A DNA stretch of 64,000 bases from Streptomyces sp. SAI-135 (GCF_029893805.1 NZ_JARXYP010000002.1:3224001-3288000); one strand, 5' to 3'. Positions 1-8,703 are shown, counted from the first letter of the stretch. A program made the numbers and translations. The notes: generated from the letters alone by a model not told the origin.

Positions 1-1255
1 GGTGCAGGGCCACGCTGCCACTGCCCACCCGGGTGGCCAGCGAGGCCTCCACCAGCAGTCCCACGGCCCGCTCCACATCGGCCCGGCCGACACCCGGACG
101 ATGCCGCCCCGCGATCGCCTGGAGCAACGGCACTGCCACCCCTGACGGCGCCAGTAGGCCCAGCGCGTCCAGCAAAACCCGTACGAGCCCCGTGTCGTCG
201 CGCTGCTCGACCTGCTGCACGGACAGCAGCACGGCCTCCGCCATCCTGTGCGGGTACCGCTCACCCGGCACAGCTGCCAGCAGCCGCGCGACCGGCACGG
301 TCCGCAACCGTTCCAGACATCCGCCGTAGCCGATGTGTTCGTTCTTGATCACAGCCGCCGACTGCGCGAGGGCGACGGGCAACCGACCCAATTCCTCTGC
401 GAGTTCTAGCGCCCCCTCCGGATCGTCGAGACCTGTGCGCTCGTGCAGAAAGGCGAGAGCCTCCGGCTGAGTGAAGACTCCGACGTCCACCTGCCCGCCG
501 ACGGCGATGTTCCCGAAGGCCCGAGACGTGGTGGTCACCACGACCTCGGCACGACCGGACGTCGGCAGCCAGTCCGCTACCTCGTCCGGGTCGACGGCGT
601 TGTCCACCACGAGCAGACACCGCTCGTCGGCGCGCCCGATCCAGGTGAGTGCGGCGCGGGCCGAGGTCTCGGCGTCCTCGCCGGACTCCCGCACGCCCAG
701 CTGCGCCGCAAGTTCGGCGAGGCCCGACACCAGCTGTCCACGAGTCTCGCCATTGATCCAGGCGACCACCGGCCACGCGTCCTCGACCCGCGACCGAGCG
801 TAGGCAGCTGCCAACTGTGTCTTGCCGACGCCCCGCGTCCCCGTCACCGTGCGGACGACCGCCAATCGGTGGTCAGCGGCAGTCCTGGCGAGTTCCGCGA
901 CCAGGCCGTCGCGCGGTTGGAAACCCACGGGGCGACGCGGCAGCTCGCCCGTCCGGACCAGTGTCGCGGCACGTGGTCCCGGATGACCGTTGGAGGTGAC
1001 CGAGACGGTGGAGTGTGCAAAGTCGAGATGGATCGGGACATCCGTGCCCGACGCGGAACGATCGACGGTGTACCAGCCGGCCCACGCTCCGATCGCCGCG
1101 GCGACCACACCCCCGGCCGCGACACCGACCGAGGCACGGTCACCGTCGTCCGGCGGCATGAAGGGCAGACCGGCGCCGTAGAAGAGCATGAAAGCCGCGC
1201 CGAATCCGACCAGAGCGAGCGCGATCGCCATTGCCCAGCGCACTCCCGGCCGCAT
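1..1255 (-). CDS. STAND-type P-loop NTPase with N-terminal membrane segments (3' end outside window)
   Basis: The frame is open from an ATG at 1255 to the window edge, giving 418 residues without a stop, so the C-terminus is missing. Two hydrophobic stretches (about residues 7-28 and 42-61) suggest membrane anchoring. They are followed by a nucleotide-binding domain with a Walker A motif GTRGVGKT (139-146) and a Walker B-like CLLVVDNAVD some 60 residues later, then helical sequence as in NB-ARC/STAND proteins. In actinobacteria such proteins usually end in TPR repeats, which would lie outside the window; that part is inference. A purine-rich GAAGGGGGACGGGGT precedes the start. The effector and ligand cannot be named. 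It could be a signalling or defence-type NTPase or a TPR regulator. Confidence 0.75.
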   Translation of the reverse strand, partial: MRPGVRWAMAIALALVGFGAAFMLFYGAGLPFMPPDDGDRASVGVAAGGVVAAAIGAWAGWYTVDRSASGTDVPIHLDFAHSTVSVTSNGHPGPRAATLVRTGELPRRPVGFQPRDGLVAELARTAADHRLAVVRTVTGTRGVGKTQLAAAYARSRVEDAWPVVAWINGETRGQLVSGLAELAAQLGVRESGEDAETSARAALTWIGRADERCLLVVDNAVDPDEVADWLPTSGRAEVVVTTTSRAFGNIAVGGQVDVGVFTQPEALAFLHERTGLDDPEGALELAEELGRLPVALAQSAAVIKNEHIGYGGCLERLRTVPVARLLAAVPGERYPHRMAEAVLLSVQQVEQRDDTGLVRVLLDALGLLAPSGVAVPLLQAIAGRHRPGVGRADVERAVGLLVEASLATRVGSGSVALH

Positions 1256-1344
1256 ACCCCGTCCCCCTTCGGTGCACGGCACGATTGTGAGGGAGGCAAG
1301 GTCCTTGAGGAAGGCCCTTCAGCAAGGTGAACGGACCGCGCAGA

Positions 1345-2040
1345 TCAGGACGGCGTGCGGGCCGCTGCCAGGAGTCTGGTGACGTCGTCCGCGCAGATCG
1401 TCAGGGCCGTGCCGACCGTCGTCAGGACATCCCGTTCCGGTGGGGTGTACGGGCCGTCCGCGAGGGCGATGCGGGCCGCCTGGAGGAGGATCGACTCACG
1501 GCCGGGCGGGGCGAGGTGGGGGGCGAGGGGGTCGAGGGCCTCGTGGAGCTCTATGGAGAGGCCGGCCCCGCAGGGGCGGTCGTGGAGCCGCCCGGTGTCC
1601 TCGGCGAGGGCCTCGACCAGGGTTTCGAGCTGGTCCTCCGTGCAGTCGTCGAAGCCCGCCGCGCGGACCGTGACGGCCGCGGTCTCCAGGGAGGTGCGCG
1701 AGCAGGTGCCGCCCGCCGCGAGGACCGCGAGCGCGACCGTGTGGACGGCGTCGCGGAGCATCGCCGAGAAGCGGGTCGTGGTGGGGTGGTCCAGGACGTC
1801 CATGCCGAAGTGGCGCCGGCAGGCCGCGCACTCCACCACCGGTGCGGTGTCACCGCGCGGCAGGACCGGGACGCCCAGCACCACGACCCGGCGGCGGCCG
1901 CTCAGCCGCTGGTAGTTGCGGTCGCCCCCGCAGCCGGGGCAGAAGAACTCGCCGTCGCCGACGGTCGTCCACGCGGTACGGGTGCCCAGGAGGCGCGCAG
2001 GCCTGGCAGCACGGCCGTTTCGTCCCCGTCCAGGCAGCAC
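1345..2040 (-). CDS. Zinc-ribbon / TerB-like domain protein
   Basis: A 231-residue protein starting at GTG 2040, chosen because GGAGGT lies 5 bases upstream (2046-2051); the open frame runs further to 2097 without a better site. CxxC pairs at C34/C37 and C71/C74 form a likely zinc ribbon. The remaining ~145 residues are helical and resemble the TerB/TerB-like fold seen in actinobacterial tellurite-resistance-annotated proteins. No enzyme motif is seen, and the TerB label rests on fold-type resemblance only. It is transcribed in the same direction as leuA but separated from it by a strong hairpin, so it is probably an independent unit. Function unknown. Confidence 0.7.
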   Translation of the reverse strand: MLPGRGRNGRAARPARLLGTRTAWTTVGDGEFFCPGCGGDRNYQRLSGRRRVVVLGVPVLPRGDTAPVVECAACRRHFGMDVLDHPTTTRFSAMLRDAVHTVALAVLAAGGTCSRTSLETAAVTVRAAGFDDCTEDQLETLVEALAEDTGRLHDRPCGAGLSIELHEALDPLAPHLAPPGRESILLQAARIALADGPYTPPERDVLTTVGTALTICADDVTRLLAAARTPS

Positions 2041-2170
2041 GTCACACCTCCGCGTAACCCCGCGGCAACATCGCCGCGCTTGCGTGATGTTAGCCACATG
2101 AGCGAGGCGGAGTCAGCACCCCGGACGAGACCTGCTCGTGACCTCCACGGGCCGATGGCCGATAAACGAC

Positions 2171-2206
2171 GGGGCCTTGATCACCGTATACAGCGATCAA
2201 GGCCCC
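2171..2206 (-). terminator. Hairpin terminator after leuA
   Basis: Perfect 12-base inverted repeat GGGGCCTTGATC (2171-2182) and GATCAAGGCCCC (2195-2206) with a 12-base loop, starting 20 bases beyond the leuA stop. There is no strong U-run on the minus strand after the stem, as is common in Streptomyces terminators. Confidence 0.8.
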
Positions 2207-2226
2207 AAAACCCCCGGTCAGAGGGA

Positions 2227-3948
2227 TTATCGAGCGGCTCGGTTGACGGCCGAGACGACCGCCTTCAGCGACGCACGCGTCGTGTTCGCGTCGATGCCGA
2301 TTCCCCACAGAACCTTGCCGTCGATCGCGCATTCGATGTAGGACGCGGCCTGCGCGGAGGCGCCCTCGCTCATCGTGTGCTCCTGGTAGTCCAGCAGCCG
2401 GGCGTCGATGCCGACCTTGGCCAGCGCGTCGAAGAAGGCCGAGATCGGGCCGTTGCCGGAGCCGGTCAGGATGGTGTCGACGCCGTCGACCGTGGCCTCC
2501 ACCTTCAGGGTGTCCACGCCGTCGGTGTCGGTGGTCGACTGGCCGTTCTTGACCTGGATACGGCCCCACGGGTTCTCAGGGTTCGGCAGGTACTCGTCCT
2601 GGAAGACCGCCCAGATGTCCGAGCCGGTGACCTCGCCGCCCTCGGCGTCCGTCTTGGCCTGGATCAGCTTGGAGAACTCGATCTGCATCCGGCGCGGCAG
2701 GTCCAGCTTGTGGTCGTTCTTCAGGACGTACGCGATACCGCCCTTGCCGGACTGCGAGTTGACCCGGATCACGGCCTCGTAGGAGCGGCCGACGTCCTTC
2801 GGGTCGATCGGCAGGTAGGGCACCGCCCACTCGATGTCGTCGACGGTGACGCCCTTCGCGGCCGCGTCGGCCTCCATGGCGTCGAAGCCCTTCTTGATGG
2901 CGTCCTGGTGGGAGCCGGAGAAGGACGTGTAGACCAGGTCGCCCACGTACGGGTGGCGCGGGTGGACCTCCATCTGGTTGCAGTACTCCCACGTGCGACG
3001 GATCTCGTCGATGTCGGAGAAGTCGATCTGCGGGTCGACGCCCTGCGAGAACAGGTTCATGCCCAGGGTGACCAGGTCGACGTTGCCGGTGCGCTCGCCC
3101 TGTCCGAACAGACAGCCCTCGACGCGGTCGGCGCCGGCCATCAGCGCCAGCTCGGCGGCGGCGACGGCGGTACCACGGTCGTTGTGCGGGTGGATAGAGA
3201 TGCACACGTACTCGCGGCGGGACAGGTTGCGGTGCATCCACTCGAAGCGGTCCGCGTGCGTCGAGGGCGTCGAACGCTCCACCGTGGCAGGCAGGTTGAG
3301 GATGATCTCGCGGCCCGGACCCGGCTGGTAGACGTCCATCACCGCCTCGCAGACCTCCAGCGCGAAGTCCAGCTCGGTGTCGGTGAAGATCTCGGGGCTG
3401 TACTGGTAGCCGAACTCGGTCTCCGGGCCCAGCAGCTTCTCCGCGTACTCCATCACCAGGCGGGTGCCGTCGACGGCGATCTGCTTGATGTCGTCCCTGG
3501 AGCCCCGGAAGACGACCCGGCGGAAGACCGGCGCGGTCGCGTTGTACAGGTGGACGGTGGCCCGCTTGGCGCCCTTCAGCGACTCCACGGTCCGCTCGAT
3601 CAGGTCCTCGCGGGCCTGGGTCAGTACGGAGATCGTGACGTCGTCCGGGATCGCACCCGGCTCCTCGATGATCGAGCGCACGAAGTCGAAGTCCGTCTGG
3701 CCCGACGCCGGGAACCCGACCTCGATCTCCTTGTAGCCCATCTTGACCAGCTGGTCGAACATCCGGCGCTTGCGCTCGGGCGACATCGGGTCGATCAGGG
3801 CCTGGTTGCCGTCGCGCAGGTCGGTGGAGAGCCAGCGGGGGGCGACGGTGATCCGCTTGTCCGGCCAGGTGCGGTCCGGGATGTCGACCTGCTCGTACTG
3901 GCCGTACTTGTGGATCGGCATGGTGGTGGGCTGCTGGCGGTTCGCCAT
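2227..3948 (-). CDS. leuA: 2-isopropylmalate synthase
   Basis: Condenses acetyl-CoA and 2-ketoisovalerate, the first committed step of leucine synthesis, in the cytoplasm. The 573-residue length matches the long (type 2, actinobacterial) LeuA. The catalytic barrel has STDLRDGNQA at 41-50 with the metal-binding Asp, and HPHNDRG contributing the metal-ligand histidines. The C-terminal ~140 residues form the LeuA dimerisation/allosteric domain that binds leucine in this family, so feedback inhibition is expected. The ATG at 3948 begins MANRQQPTTMPIHKYG, typical for the family. Expression is predicted to be controlled by the leader-peptide attenuator at 4005-4088, and a 12-bp hairpin terminates the gene. 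It is monocistronic, and divergent from the M4 protease gene. Confidence 0.97.
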   Translation of the reverse strand: MANRQQPTTMPIHKYGQYEQVDIPDRTWPDKRITVAPRWLSTDLRDGNQALIDPMSPERKRRMFDQLVKMGYKEIEVGFPASGQTDFDFVRSIIEEPGAIPDDVTISVLTQAREDLIERTVESLKGAKRATVHLYNATAPVFRRVVFRGSRDDIKQIAVDGTRLVMEYAEKLLGPETEFGYQYSPEIFTDTELDFALEVCEAVMDVYQPGPGREIILNLPATVERSTPSTHADRFEWMHRNLSRREYVCISIHPHNDRGTAVAAAELALMAGADRVEGCLFGQGERTGNVDLVTLGMNLFSQGVDPQIDFSDIDEIRRTWEYCNQMEVHPRHPYVGDLVYTSFSGSHQDAIKKGFDAMEADAAAKGVTVDDIEWAVPYLPIDPKDVGRSYEAVIRVNSQSGKGGIAYVLKNDHKLDLPRRMQIEFSKLIQAKTDAEGGEVTGSDIWAVFQDEYLPNPENPWGRIQVKNGQSTTDTDGVDTLKVEATVDGVDTILTGSGNGPISAFFDALAKVGIDARLLDYQEHTMSEGASAQAASYIECAIDGKVLWGIGIDANTTRASLKAVVSAVNRAAR

Positions 3949-4004
3949 GATTGCGGGGCTCCTAGAGGTGTCCGGAAAGGACGGCCGACACGCAACGCGA
4001 AGCT

Positions 4005-4047
4005 CCGCGGGGAGGGAGTCGACCTGGACTACAGGCCCTCGCCGCGG
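4005..4047 (-). promoter_or_regulatory. leuA attenuator stem (LEU-type)
   Basis: The RNA segment CCGCGGCGAGGG (4047-4036), which encodes the CRGEG part of the leader peptide, pairs with CCCTCCCCGCGG (4016-4005) at 11 of 12 positions. A ribosome on the leucine codons or at the stop codon would open or allow this stem, coupling leucyl-tRNA supply to leuA expression. The pairing is read directly from sequence; the mechanism is inferred from related actinobacterial leaders. Confidence 0.72.
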
Positions 4048-4088
4048 CAGCTAAGAAGAAGCAGCCCGAAACGCATGATGCGCAGCAT
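4029..4088 (-). CDS. leuA leader peptide (MLRIMRFGLLLLSCRGEGL)
   Basis: A 19-codon reading frame (or 15 codons from the inner ATG at 4076) ending at TAG 4029-4031, 80 bases before leuA. It carries four consecutive leucine codons, CTG CTT CTT CTT; CTT is rare in this GC-rich genome, so ribosomes should pause when charged tRNA-Leu is scarce. The tail CRGEG is not arbitrary: its codons are the 5' arm of an RNA stem with 4005-4016. This matches the leucine leader peptides predicted upstream of leuA in actinobacteria (the so-called LEU element). No convincing ribosome-binding site is seen at ideal distance; GGGGAG lies 13 bases before the outer ATG. Confidence 0.8.
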   Translation of the reverse strand: MLRIMRFGLLLLSCRGEGL

Positions 4089-4267
4089 GCTAGCCGAGCC
4101 GCTCCCCGCGCGGGGCGCCGTATCAGTATGCGGGACCCGCGGGGTGAATCGGACAAAAAGTGCGCCATACCACTTCGTCACGGAGCGTGTGCTTCCCTGT
4201 CCGCATATTTCACCAATCATGGTTGCGGGTAGTGACACGGTCATGACTCAGTGCAAGGGTGCCGCAC

Positions 4268-5338
4268 ATGACGACCAACGGGGGCTTCGAGCCCGTCTTC
4301 TGCACCGTCGTACCGCCACACGTCCTCGACAAACTGGCCCGGAACGACGACCCCGCGCTCTCCGGTCCCGCGCAGCAGACCTTGATGCGCGACAGCGAAC
4401 TGCGCGGCCGCCGCCGCGTGACGACCGAGTTCGGCCTCGCGGCCGCGCCGACGGCGAAGGCACCGTCGGACCAGCCGCTGCGGACCGTCTACGACGCCGG
4501 GCACAAGAGCGACCTGCCGGGCGAGAAGGTCCGCGCCGAGGGCTCCGAGCCCGGCCGGGACGCCACCGTCAACCGCGCCTACGCCGGTCTCGGCGCCACC
4601 TTCGACCTCTATCTGCGGGCCTACGCGCGCCACTCGATCGACGGCGACGGCCTCCCGCTCGACGCCACCGTGCACTTCGACGAGAACTACAACAACGCCT
4701 TCTGGAACGGCGAGCAGATGGTGTTCGGCGACGGCGACGGCGAGATCTTCCTCGACTTCACCATCCCGATCGACGTCATCGGCCACGAACTCACCCACGG
4801 CGTCACGCAGTACACGGCGAACCTCACCTACTACGGCCAGCCGGGCGCCCTGAACGAGTCGATGTCCGACGTCTTCGGCTCGCTCATCAAGCAGTACACG
4901 CTCGGCCAGACCGCCGCCGAGGCCGACTGGCTGATCGGCGCGGGCCTGCTCGCGCCCAGCATCTCCGGCAAGGCGCTGCGCTCGATGAAGGAGCCGGGCA
5001 CCGCCTACGACGACGACGTGCTCGGCAAGGACCCGCAGCCGGCGACCATGGACGACTACGTCCGCACCGGCCGCGACAACGGCGGCGTGCACATCAACTC
5101 CGGCATCCCCAACCACGCCTTCTACCTGGTCGCGACCGCCCTCGGCGGCCACGCCTGGGAGCGCGCGGGCCAGATCTGGTACGACGTCCTGACCGGCGGC
5201 GAGCTGAGCGACCGCGCCCTGTTCAACGACTTCGCGAAGCTGACCGTCAAGGCCGCGCGTGAGCGCTTCGGCGACGGCGGCGAGGAGCTCCAGGCCGTGT
5301 CGAAGGCCTGGGAGCAGGTCGGGGTGCGGATCCTGTGA
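4268..5338 (+). CDS. Protealysin-like M4 family zinc metalloprotease, no signal peptide
   Basis: A 356-residue thermolysin-family endopeptidase. The zinc motif HELTH is at 173-177 (catalytic Glu174), the third zinc ligand Glu197 is in the NESMSD motif, and the catalytic His275 is in GGVHINSG. The N-terminus has no secretion signal and no long FTP/PepSY propeptide. Instead a short precursor carries the VVPPHVLDKL motif, as in protealysin-like proteases, which are made as short-propeptide, often intracellular precursors. ATG 4268 is preferred to GTG 4259 because AAGGG lies 8 bases upstream of the ATG. It is followed after 20 bases by an emfourin-like gene, the known inhibitor partner of this subgroup. 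Substrates are unknown. Confidence 0.9.
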   Translation: MTTNGGFEPVFCTVVPPHVLDKLARNDDPALSGPAQQTLMRDSELRGRRRVTTEFGLAAAPTAKAPSDQPLRTVYDAGHKSDLPGEKVRAEGSEPGRDATVNRAYAGLGATFDLYLRAYARHSIDGDGLPLDATVHFDENYNNAFWNGEQMVFGDGDGEIFLDFTIPIDVIGHELTHGVTQYTANLTYYGQPGALNESMSDVFGSLIKQYTLGQTAAEADWLIGAGLLAPSISGKALRSMKEPGTAYDDDVLGKDPQPATMDDYVRTGRDNGGVHINSGIPNHAFYLVATALGGHAWERAGQIWYDVLTGGELSDRALFNDFAKLTVKAARERFGDGGEELQAVSKAWEQVGVRIL

Positions 5339-5358
5339 GTCCGTACTAGACAGGACCC

Positions 5359-5625
5359 ATGCGTATTCAGGTGAGGCGCACGGGCGGGTTCGCGGGCATC
5401 GAGCGGTACAAGGAGGTCGACACCTCCGGGCGGCCCGATGCCCACGCGTGGCAGGCCCTGGCCGAGAAGGCTGTCGCCGCCGGCCGGGGCACCCCGCCCG
5501 TCGGGGTCCCGGACGGCTTCCGCTACGAGATCACGGTGGACGGGAGGACGGTGTACGCGGCCGATCCCCGGCTGACGGAAGAGCAGCGGGAACTGATCTC
5601 GAAAGTGCTCAAAGAGGGCGCGTAA
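5359..5625 (+). CDS. Emfourin-like inhibitor of the adjacent M4 protease
   Basis: An 88-residue cytoplasmic protein beginning MRIQVRRTGGFAGIER, a basic strand followed by a GGFAG loop, the pattern of emfourins (small inhibitors encoded next to protealysin-like proteases). The C-terminal half is DGFRYEITVDGR and a short helix. It lies 20 bases after the protease stop on the same strand, so the two are probably co-transcribed and produced in matched amounts, restraining the protease in the cytoplasm. Identification rests on the N-terminal motif, size and gene pairing; inhibitory activity is inferred from the Serratia protealysin/emfourin system. Confidence 0.75.
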   Translation: MRIQVRRTGGFAGIERYKEVDTSGRPDAHAWQALAEKAVAAGRGTPPVGVPDGFRYEITVDGRTVYAADPRLTEEQRELISKVLKEGA

Positions 5626-5683
5626 CTCGTTCTTCCCGCCTGCCCGTTGACTTCCCTACCCGCCGGTACGGATGATCCGGCGC

Positions 5684-7000
5684 ATGGCGACTGAAGAGCA
5701 TCCGATCCCGCGGTTCCCGGCCGGCTTCCTGTGGGGTGTCTCGACCTCGGCCCATCAGATCGAGGGCGCGGCCGACGAGCGCGAACGGTCCGTGTGGGAC
5801 ACCTTCACGGCCGAGCCCGGCCGGGTGAAGGACGGCTCGACGGCGGCGGTGGCCTGCGACCACTACCACCGCTACCGCGAGGACGTGTCCCTGCTGGCCG
5901 GTCTGGGCGTGGACGCGTACCGCTTCTCGGTCTCCTGGCCGCGAGTGCTCTTCGACAACGGCAAGGGCCTCGACTTCTACGACCGTCTCGTGGACGAACT
6001 GGTCGCGGCGGGGATCCGTCCGGTCCCGACGCTCTTCCACTGGGACCTTCCGGTCGCACTGGACTGGCTGGAGCGGGACACCGCCTCCCGGTTCGCCGAG
6101 TACGTCTCCGTGGTCGCCGACCGCCTCGGCGACCGCGTCACCAAGTGGATCACCCTCAACGAACCGGCCGAACACACCCTGTTCGGCCACGCCCTCGGCG
6201 CCCACGCCCCCGGCAAGCAGCTCATGTTCGACGCGCTGCCCGCCGCCCACCACCAGCTCCTGGGCCACGGCCTGGCCGTGCGGGCCCTGCGCGCGGCCGG
6301 TGCCACGGACATCGGGATCGCCAACTCGCACGGCCCGACCTGGCCGGCCTCCCCGGAGCAGCCGGACGTGGAGGCCGCCGACTTCTACGACCTGCTGCTG
6401 AACCGGCTGTTCGCGGAACCGGTCCTGCTGGGCGAGTACCCCTCGGGTCTCGGCGACCTGATGCCCGGAGACGTGGCGGCCGACCTCAAGATCATCTCCG
6501 AACCGCTCGACTTCTACGGCGTCAACTACTACTCCCCCACCCGCGTGGGCGCCCCGCAGGGCGAGGACATCGAGTTCGGCGGTCTGACCATCCCGGCCGA
6601 ACTCCCCTTCTCCGTGCGGGAGATCGAGAACGTCCCGGTGACGGACTTCGGCTGGCCGGTGGTCCCGGAGGCCCTGCCCGAACTCCTCACCGGCATGCGC
6701 GAGCGCTACGGCGACCGGCTCCCGCCCGTCGTCATCACCGAGAACGGCTGCTCCTACGAGGGCGTCGACGACCAGGACCGGATCGCCTACCTGGACGCCC
6801 ACGTGCGCGCCCTGCACCGGGCGGTCGAGGCGGGGGTGGACGTACGCGGGTACTTCGTGTGGTCGCTGATGGACAACTTCGAGTGGGCGGAGGGGTACGC
6901 GCGGCGGTTCGGCCTGGTGCACGTGGACTTCGAGACCCTTGAGAGGACCCCGAAGGCGTCGTTCGACTGGTACCGGGACCTGCTCAGGGCCCAGCGGTGA
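5684..7000 (+). CDS. Family 1 beta-glucosidase
   Basis: A 438-residue GH1 glycoside hydrolase that hydrolyses beta-glucosides such as cellobiose in the cytoplasm (no signal peptide). Family landmarks are FLWGVSTSAHQIEGA near residue 15, acid/base Glu160 in TLNEP, and nucleophile Glu353 in ITENG. The ATG at 5684 is chosen over ATG 5672 because MATEEHPIPRFP aligns with the usual GH1 start; no Shine-Dalgarno is seen and the transcript may be leaderless. The stop overlaps the GTG start of the following MFS transporter by 4 bases, so hydrolase and transporter are translationally coupled. No LacI-type regulator is adjacent. Confidence 0.93.
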   Translation: MATEEHPIPRFPAGFLWGVSTSAHQIEGAADERERSVWDTFTAEPGRVKDGSTAAVACDHYHRYREDVSLLAGLGVDAYRFSVSWPRVLFDNGKGLDFYDRLVDELVAAGIRPVPTLFHWDLPVALDWLERDTASRFAEYVSVVADRLGDRVTKWITLNEPAEHTLFGHALGAHAPGKQLMFDALPAAHHQLLGHGLAVRALRAAGATDIGIANSHGPTWPASPEQPDVEAADFYDLLLNRLFAEPVLLGEYPSGLGDLMPGDVAADLKIISEPLDFYGVNYYSPTRVGAPQGEDIEFGGLTIPAELPFSVREIENVPVTDFGWPVVPEALPELLTGMRERYGDRLPPVVITENGCSYEGVDDQDRIAYLDAHVRALHRAVEAGVDVRGYFVWSLMDNFEWAEGYARRFGLVHVDFETLERTPKASFDWYRDLLRAQR

Positions 7001-8235
7001 GCACCGCGCTGGCCGAGCCCGCCGACCGGGTCGGCACGGGCTGGACGGCGTCCCTGTCGCTCGCCAACGTGGCCATCTGGGTGGGCTGGTACGGCCCCCT
7101 GCAGATCCTGCTGGCCCGCCAGGCGGAGGACTTCGCGCCCGGCACCGGCATGTCCAAGGAGACCCTGCTGGCCTGGGTGACCGGGGTGGGCGCGGTGGTG
7201 TCCCTGGCCGCGAACCCGTTCTTCGGCGCGCTCTCGGACCGCACCACGGCCCGCTGGGGCCGCCGCAGCCCGTGGATCACGGCCGGTGCGGCGGGCGGCG
7301 CGCTGTCGCTGCTGGTGCTCGCGGGCGCGGACGGACTGTGGCTCATGGCGCTCGGCTGGTGTCTGGTCCAGCTGACCCTGAACGCGGCCTTCGCGGCGGT
7401 CACCGCCGCCGTGCCGGACCAGGTGCCCCGGCTCCAGCGGGGCGTGGTGGGCGGCTGGATCGGGGCGGCGCAGATCCTCGGTGCGGTCGTCGGCACGGGC
7501 CTTGCGACCGCGGCGGGCGGGATCGCGGCGGGCTACGCGGCGTGCGCGGTGTTCACGCTGGCGGGCGTCCTGCCGTACGTGCTCCGCCACCGGGACCTCA
7601 GGCTGGGGGCCGCGGACCGTCCCGCCTGGTCCTGGCGGTCGTTCGCGCGCGGCTTCTGGCTGAGCCCGCGCCGGCATCCGGACTTCGCCTGGGCGTGGCT
7701 GACCCGCTTCCTGATCAACCTCAGCAACGCCCTGGTGATCCTCTACCTCCTCTACTACCTGCGTGACCGCCTGCACCACGAGGACCCCGAGCAGGGCGTG
7801 CTGATCCTCACCGCGGTGGACAGCGTGGCCCTGCTGGCCACGGTGGTGGTGGGCGGCATCTGGTCCGACCGCGTGGGCCGCCGCAAGCCGTTCGTGCGGT
7901 GGTCGGGGGCGCTGATGGCGGCGGCCACGGCCCTGCTCGCCGCCTGGCAGACCTGGCCGGGCGCGATCGTCGTGGCGGCACTGCTGGGCGTGGGGCTCGG
8001 CGTCTTCATGTCCGTCGACTTCGCCCTGATGACGGACGTCCTCCCGAAGGCCCTGGACCGGGGAAAGGACCTGGGCGTCATCAACATCGCCAACTCACTG
8101 CCCCAGGTGGCCGCCCCCGCGGTCGCCGCCCCGATCGTGACGCACCTGGGGGGTTACCGGGTGCTGTACGGGGTGGCGGCGGCGGTGGGTCTGGCGGGGG
8201 CGATCCTGGTCGGCCGTGTAAGAGGCGTCGACTAG
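6997..8235 (+). CDS. MFS transporter, probable sugar permease coupled to the beta-glucosidase
   Basis: A 412-residue membrane protein with about 12 hydrophobic segments. Loop 2-3 contains GALSDRTTARWGRRSPW and the matching second-half loop has GIWSDRVGRRKPF, both classic MFS motif A. The arrangement (D-R-x-GRR-x-PW/F) is like the glycoside/pentoside-type or SLC45-like sugar transporters. The GTG start overlaps the beta-glucosidase stop as GTGA. Context suggests import of a glucoside cleaved by its partner, though an efflux role cannot be excluded. Confidence 0.85.
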   Translation: MSTALAEPADRVGTGWTASLSLANVAIWVGWYGPLQILLARQAEDFAPGTGMSKETLLAWVTGVGAVVSLAANPFFGALSDRTTARWGRRSPWITAGAAGGALSLLVLAGADGLWLMALGWCLVQLTLNAAFAAVTAAVPDQVPRLQRGVVGGWIGAAQILGAVVGTGLATAAGGIAAGYAACAVFTLAGVLPYVLRHRDLRLGAADRPAWSWRSFARGFWLSPRRHPDFAWAWLTRFLINLSNALVILYLLYYLRDRLHHEDPEQGVLILTAVDSVALLATVVVGGIWSDRVGRRKPFVRWSGALMAAATALLAAWQTWPGAIVVAALLGVGLGVFMSVDFALMTDVLPKALDRGKDLGVINIANSLPQVAAPAVAAPIVTHLGGYRVLYGVAAAVGLAGAILVGRVRGVD

Positions 8236-8364
8236 CCCGCGCTGTCCAGGGACGACCAGCGGTATTCGGCTGTGCCCGAAACGCGTGGCGTGGGCCGAGG
8301 GACGCTGCTGATCATGGGGGTGTCGGAGGAGCGACGGTTCCTGCCACACATGAACGGGAGAGAC

Positions 8365-8703
8365 ATGAAGAGGCACCCTTCCCTGCCGAAGACCGCAAGC
8401 AAGCTCCGCCTCGCCGCGGTCGCGTGCAGCGCTGTACTCCTCGCGGGCACGGCGCTCTCCGGAAGTGCCCACGCCGCGCCCCAGGGGAAACCCGCCGGGG
8501 AGACGGGGATCAAGGCCTGCGGCTACTACGAGACGCAGACGGACTCGTACTACGGGCACTGCGGCAGCACCTGGGTCAAGATCCAGGTCGACATCGACTG
8601 GTGGCCGACCGACATCAAGAGGTGCGTCCCGCCGGGCGAGACCCATCTCGGCACGACCGACGAGATCGACAACGCATGGGCCATCGAGGGCACCTGCGGC
8701 TAG
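8365..8703 (+). CDS. Small secreted four-cysteine protein
   Basis: A 112-residue precursor with a basic N-terminus, hydrophobic core (residues 15-32) and a likely signal-peptidase cut after AHA at 37, leaving a ~75-residue extracellular protein. Cysteines at 52, 66, 87 and 111 could form two disulfides; the motif ACGYYET...YYGHCG resembles small secreted actinobacterial proteins of the DUF6355 type (a tentative comparison). The ATG at 8365 is chosen for the signal peptide, with GGGAG upstream; upstream in-frame starts at 8272 and 8350 would spoil it. It stands alone. Function unknown. Confidence 0.75.
   Translation: MKRHPSLPKTASKLRLAAVACSAVLLAGTALSGSAHAAPQGKPAGETGIKACGYYETQTDSYYGHCGSTWVKIQVDIDWWPTDIKRCVPPGETHLGTTDEIDNAWAIEGTCG

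Noticed and set aside
1327..5262. Very long open frame on the plus strand (over 1300 codons) across leuA and the protease
   Set aside because: It is antisense to leuA and out of frame with the protease; its Arg/Gly/Val-rich composition is the usual GC-rich shadow.
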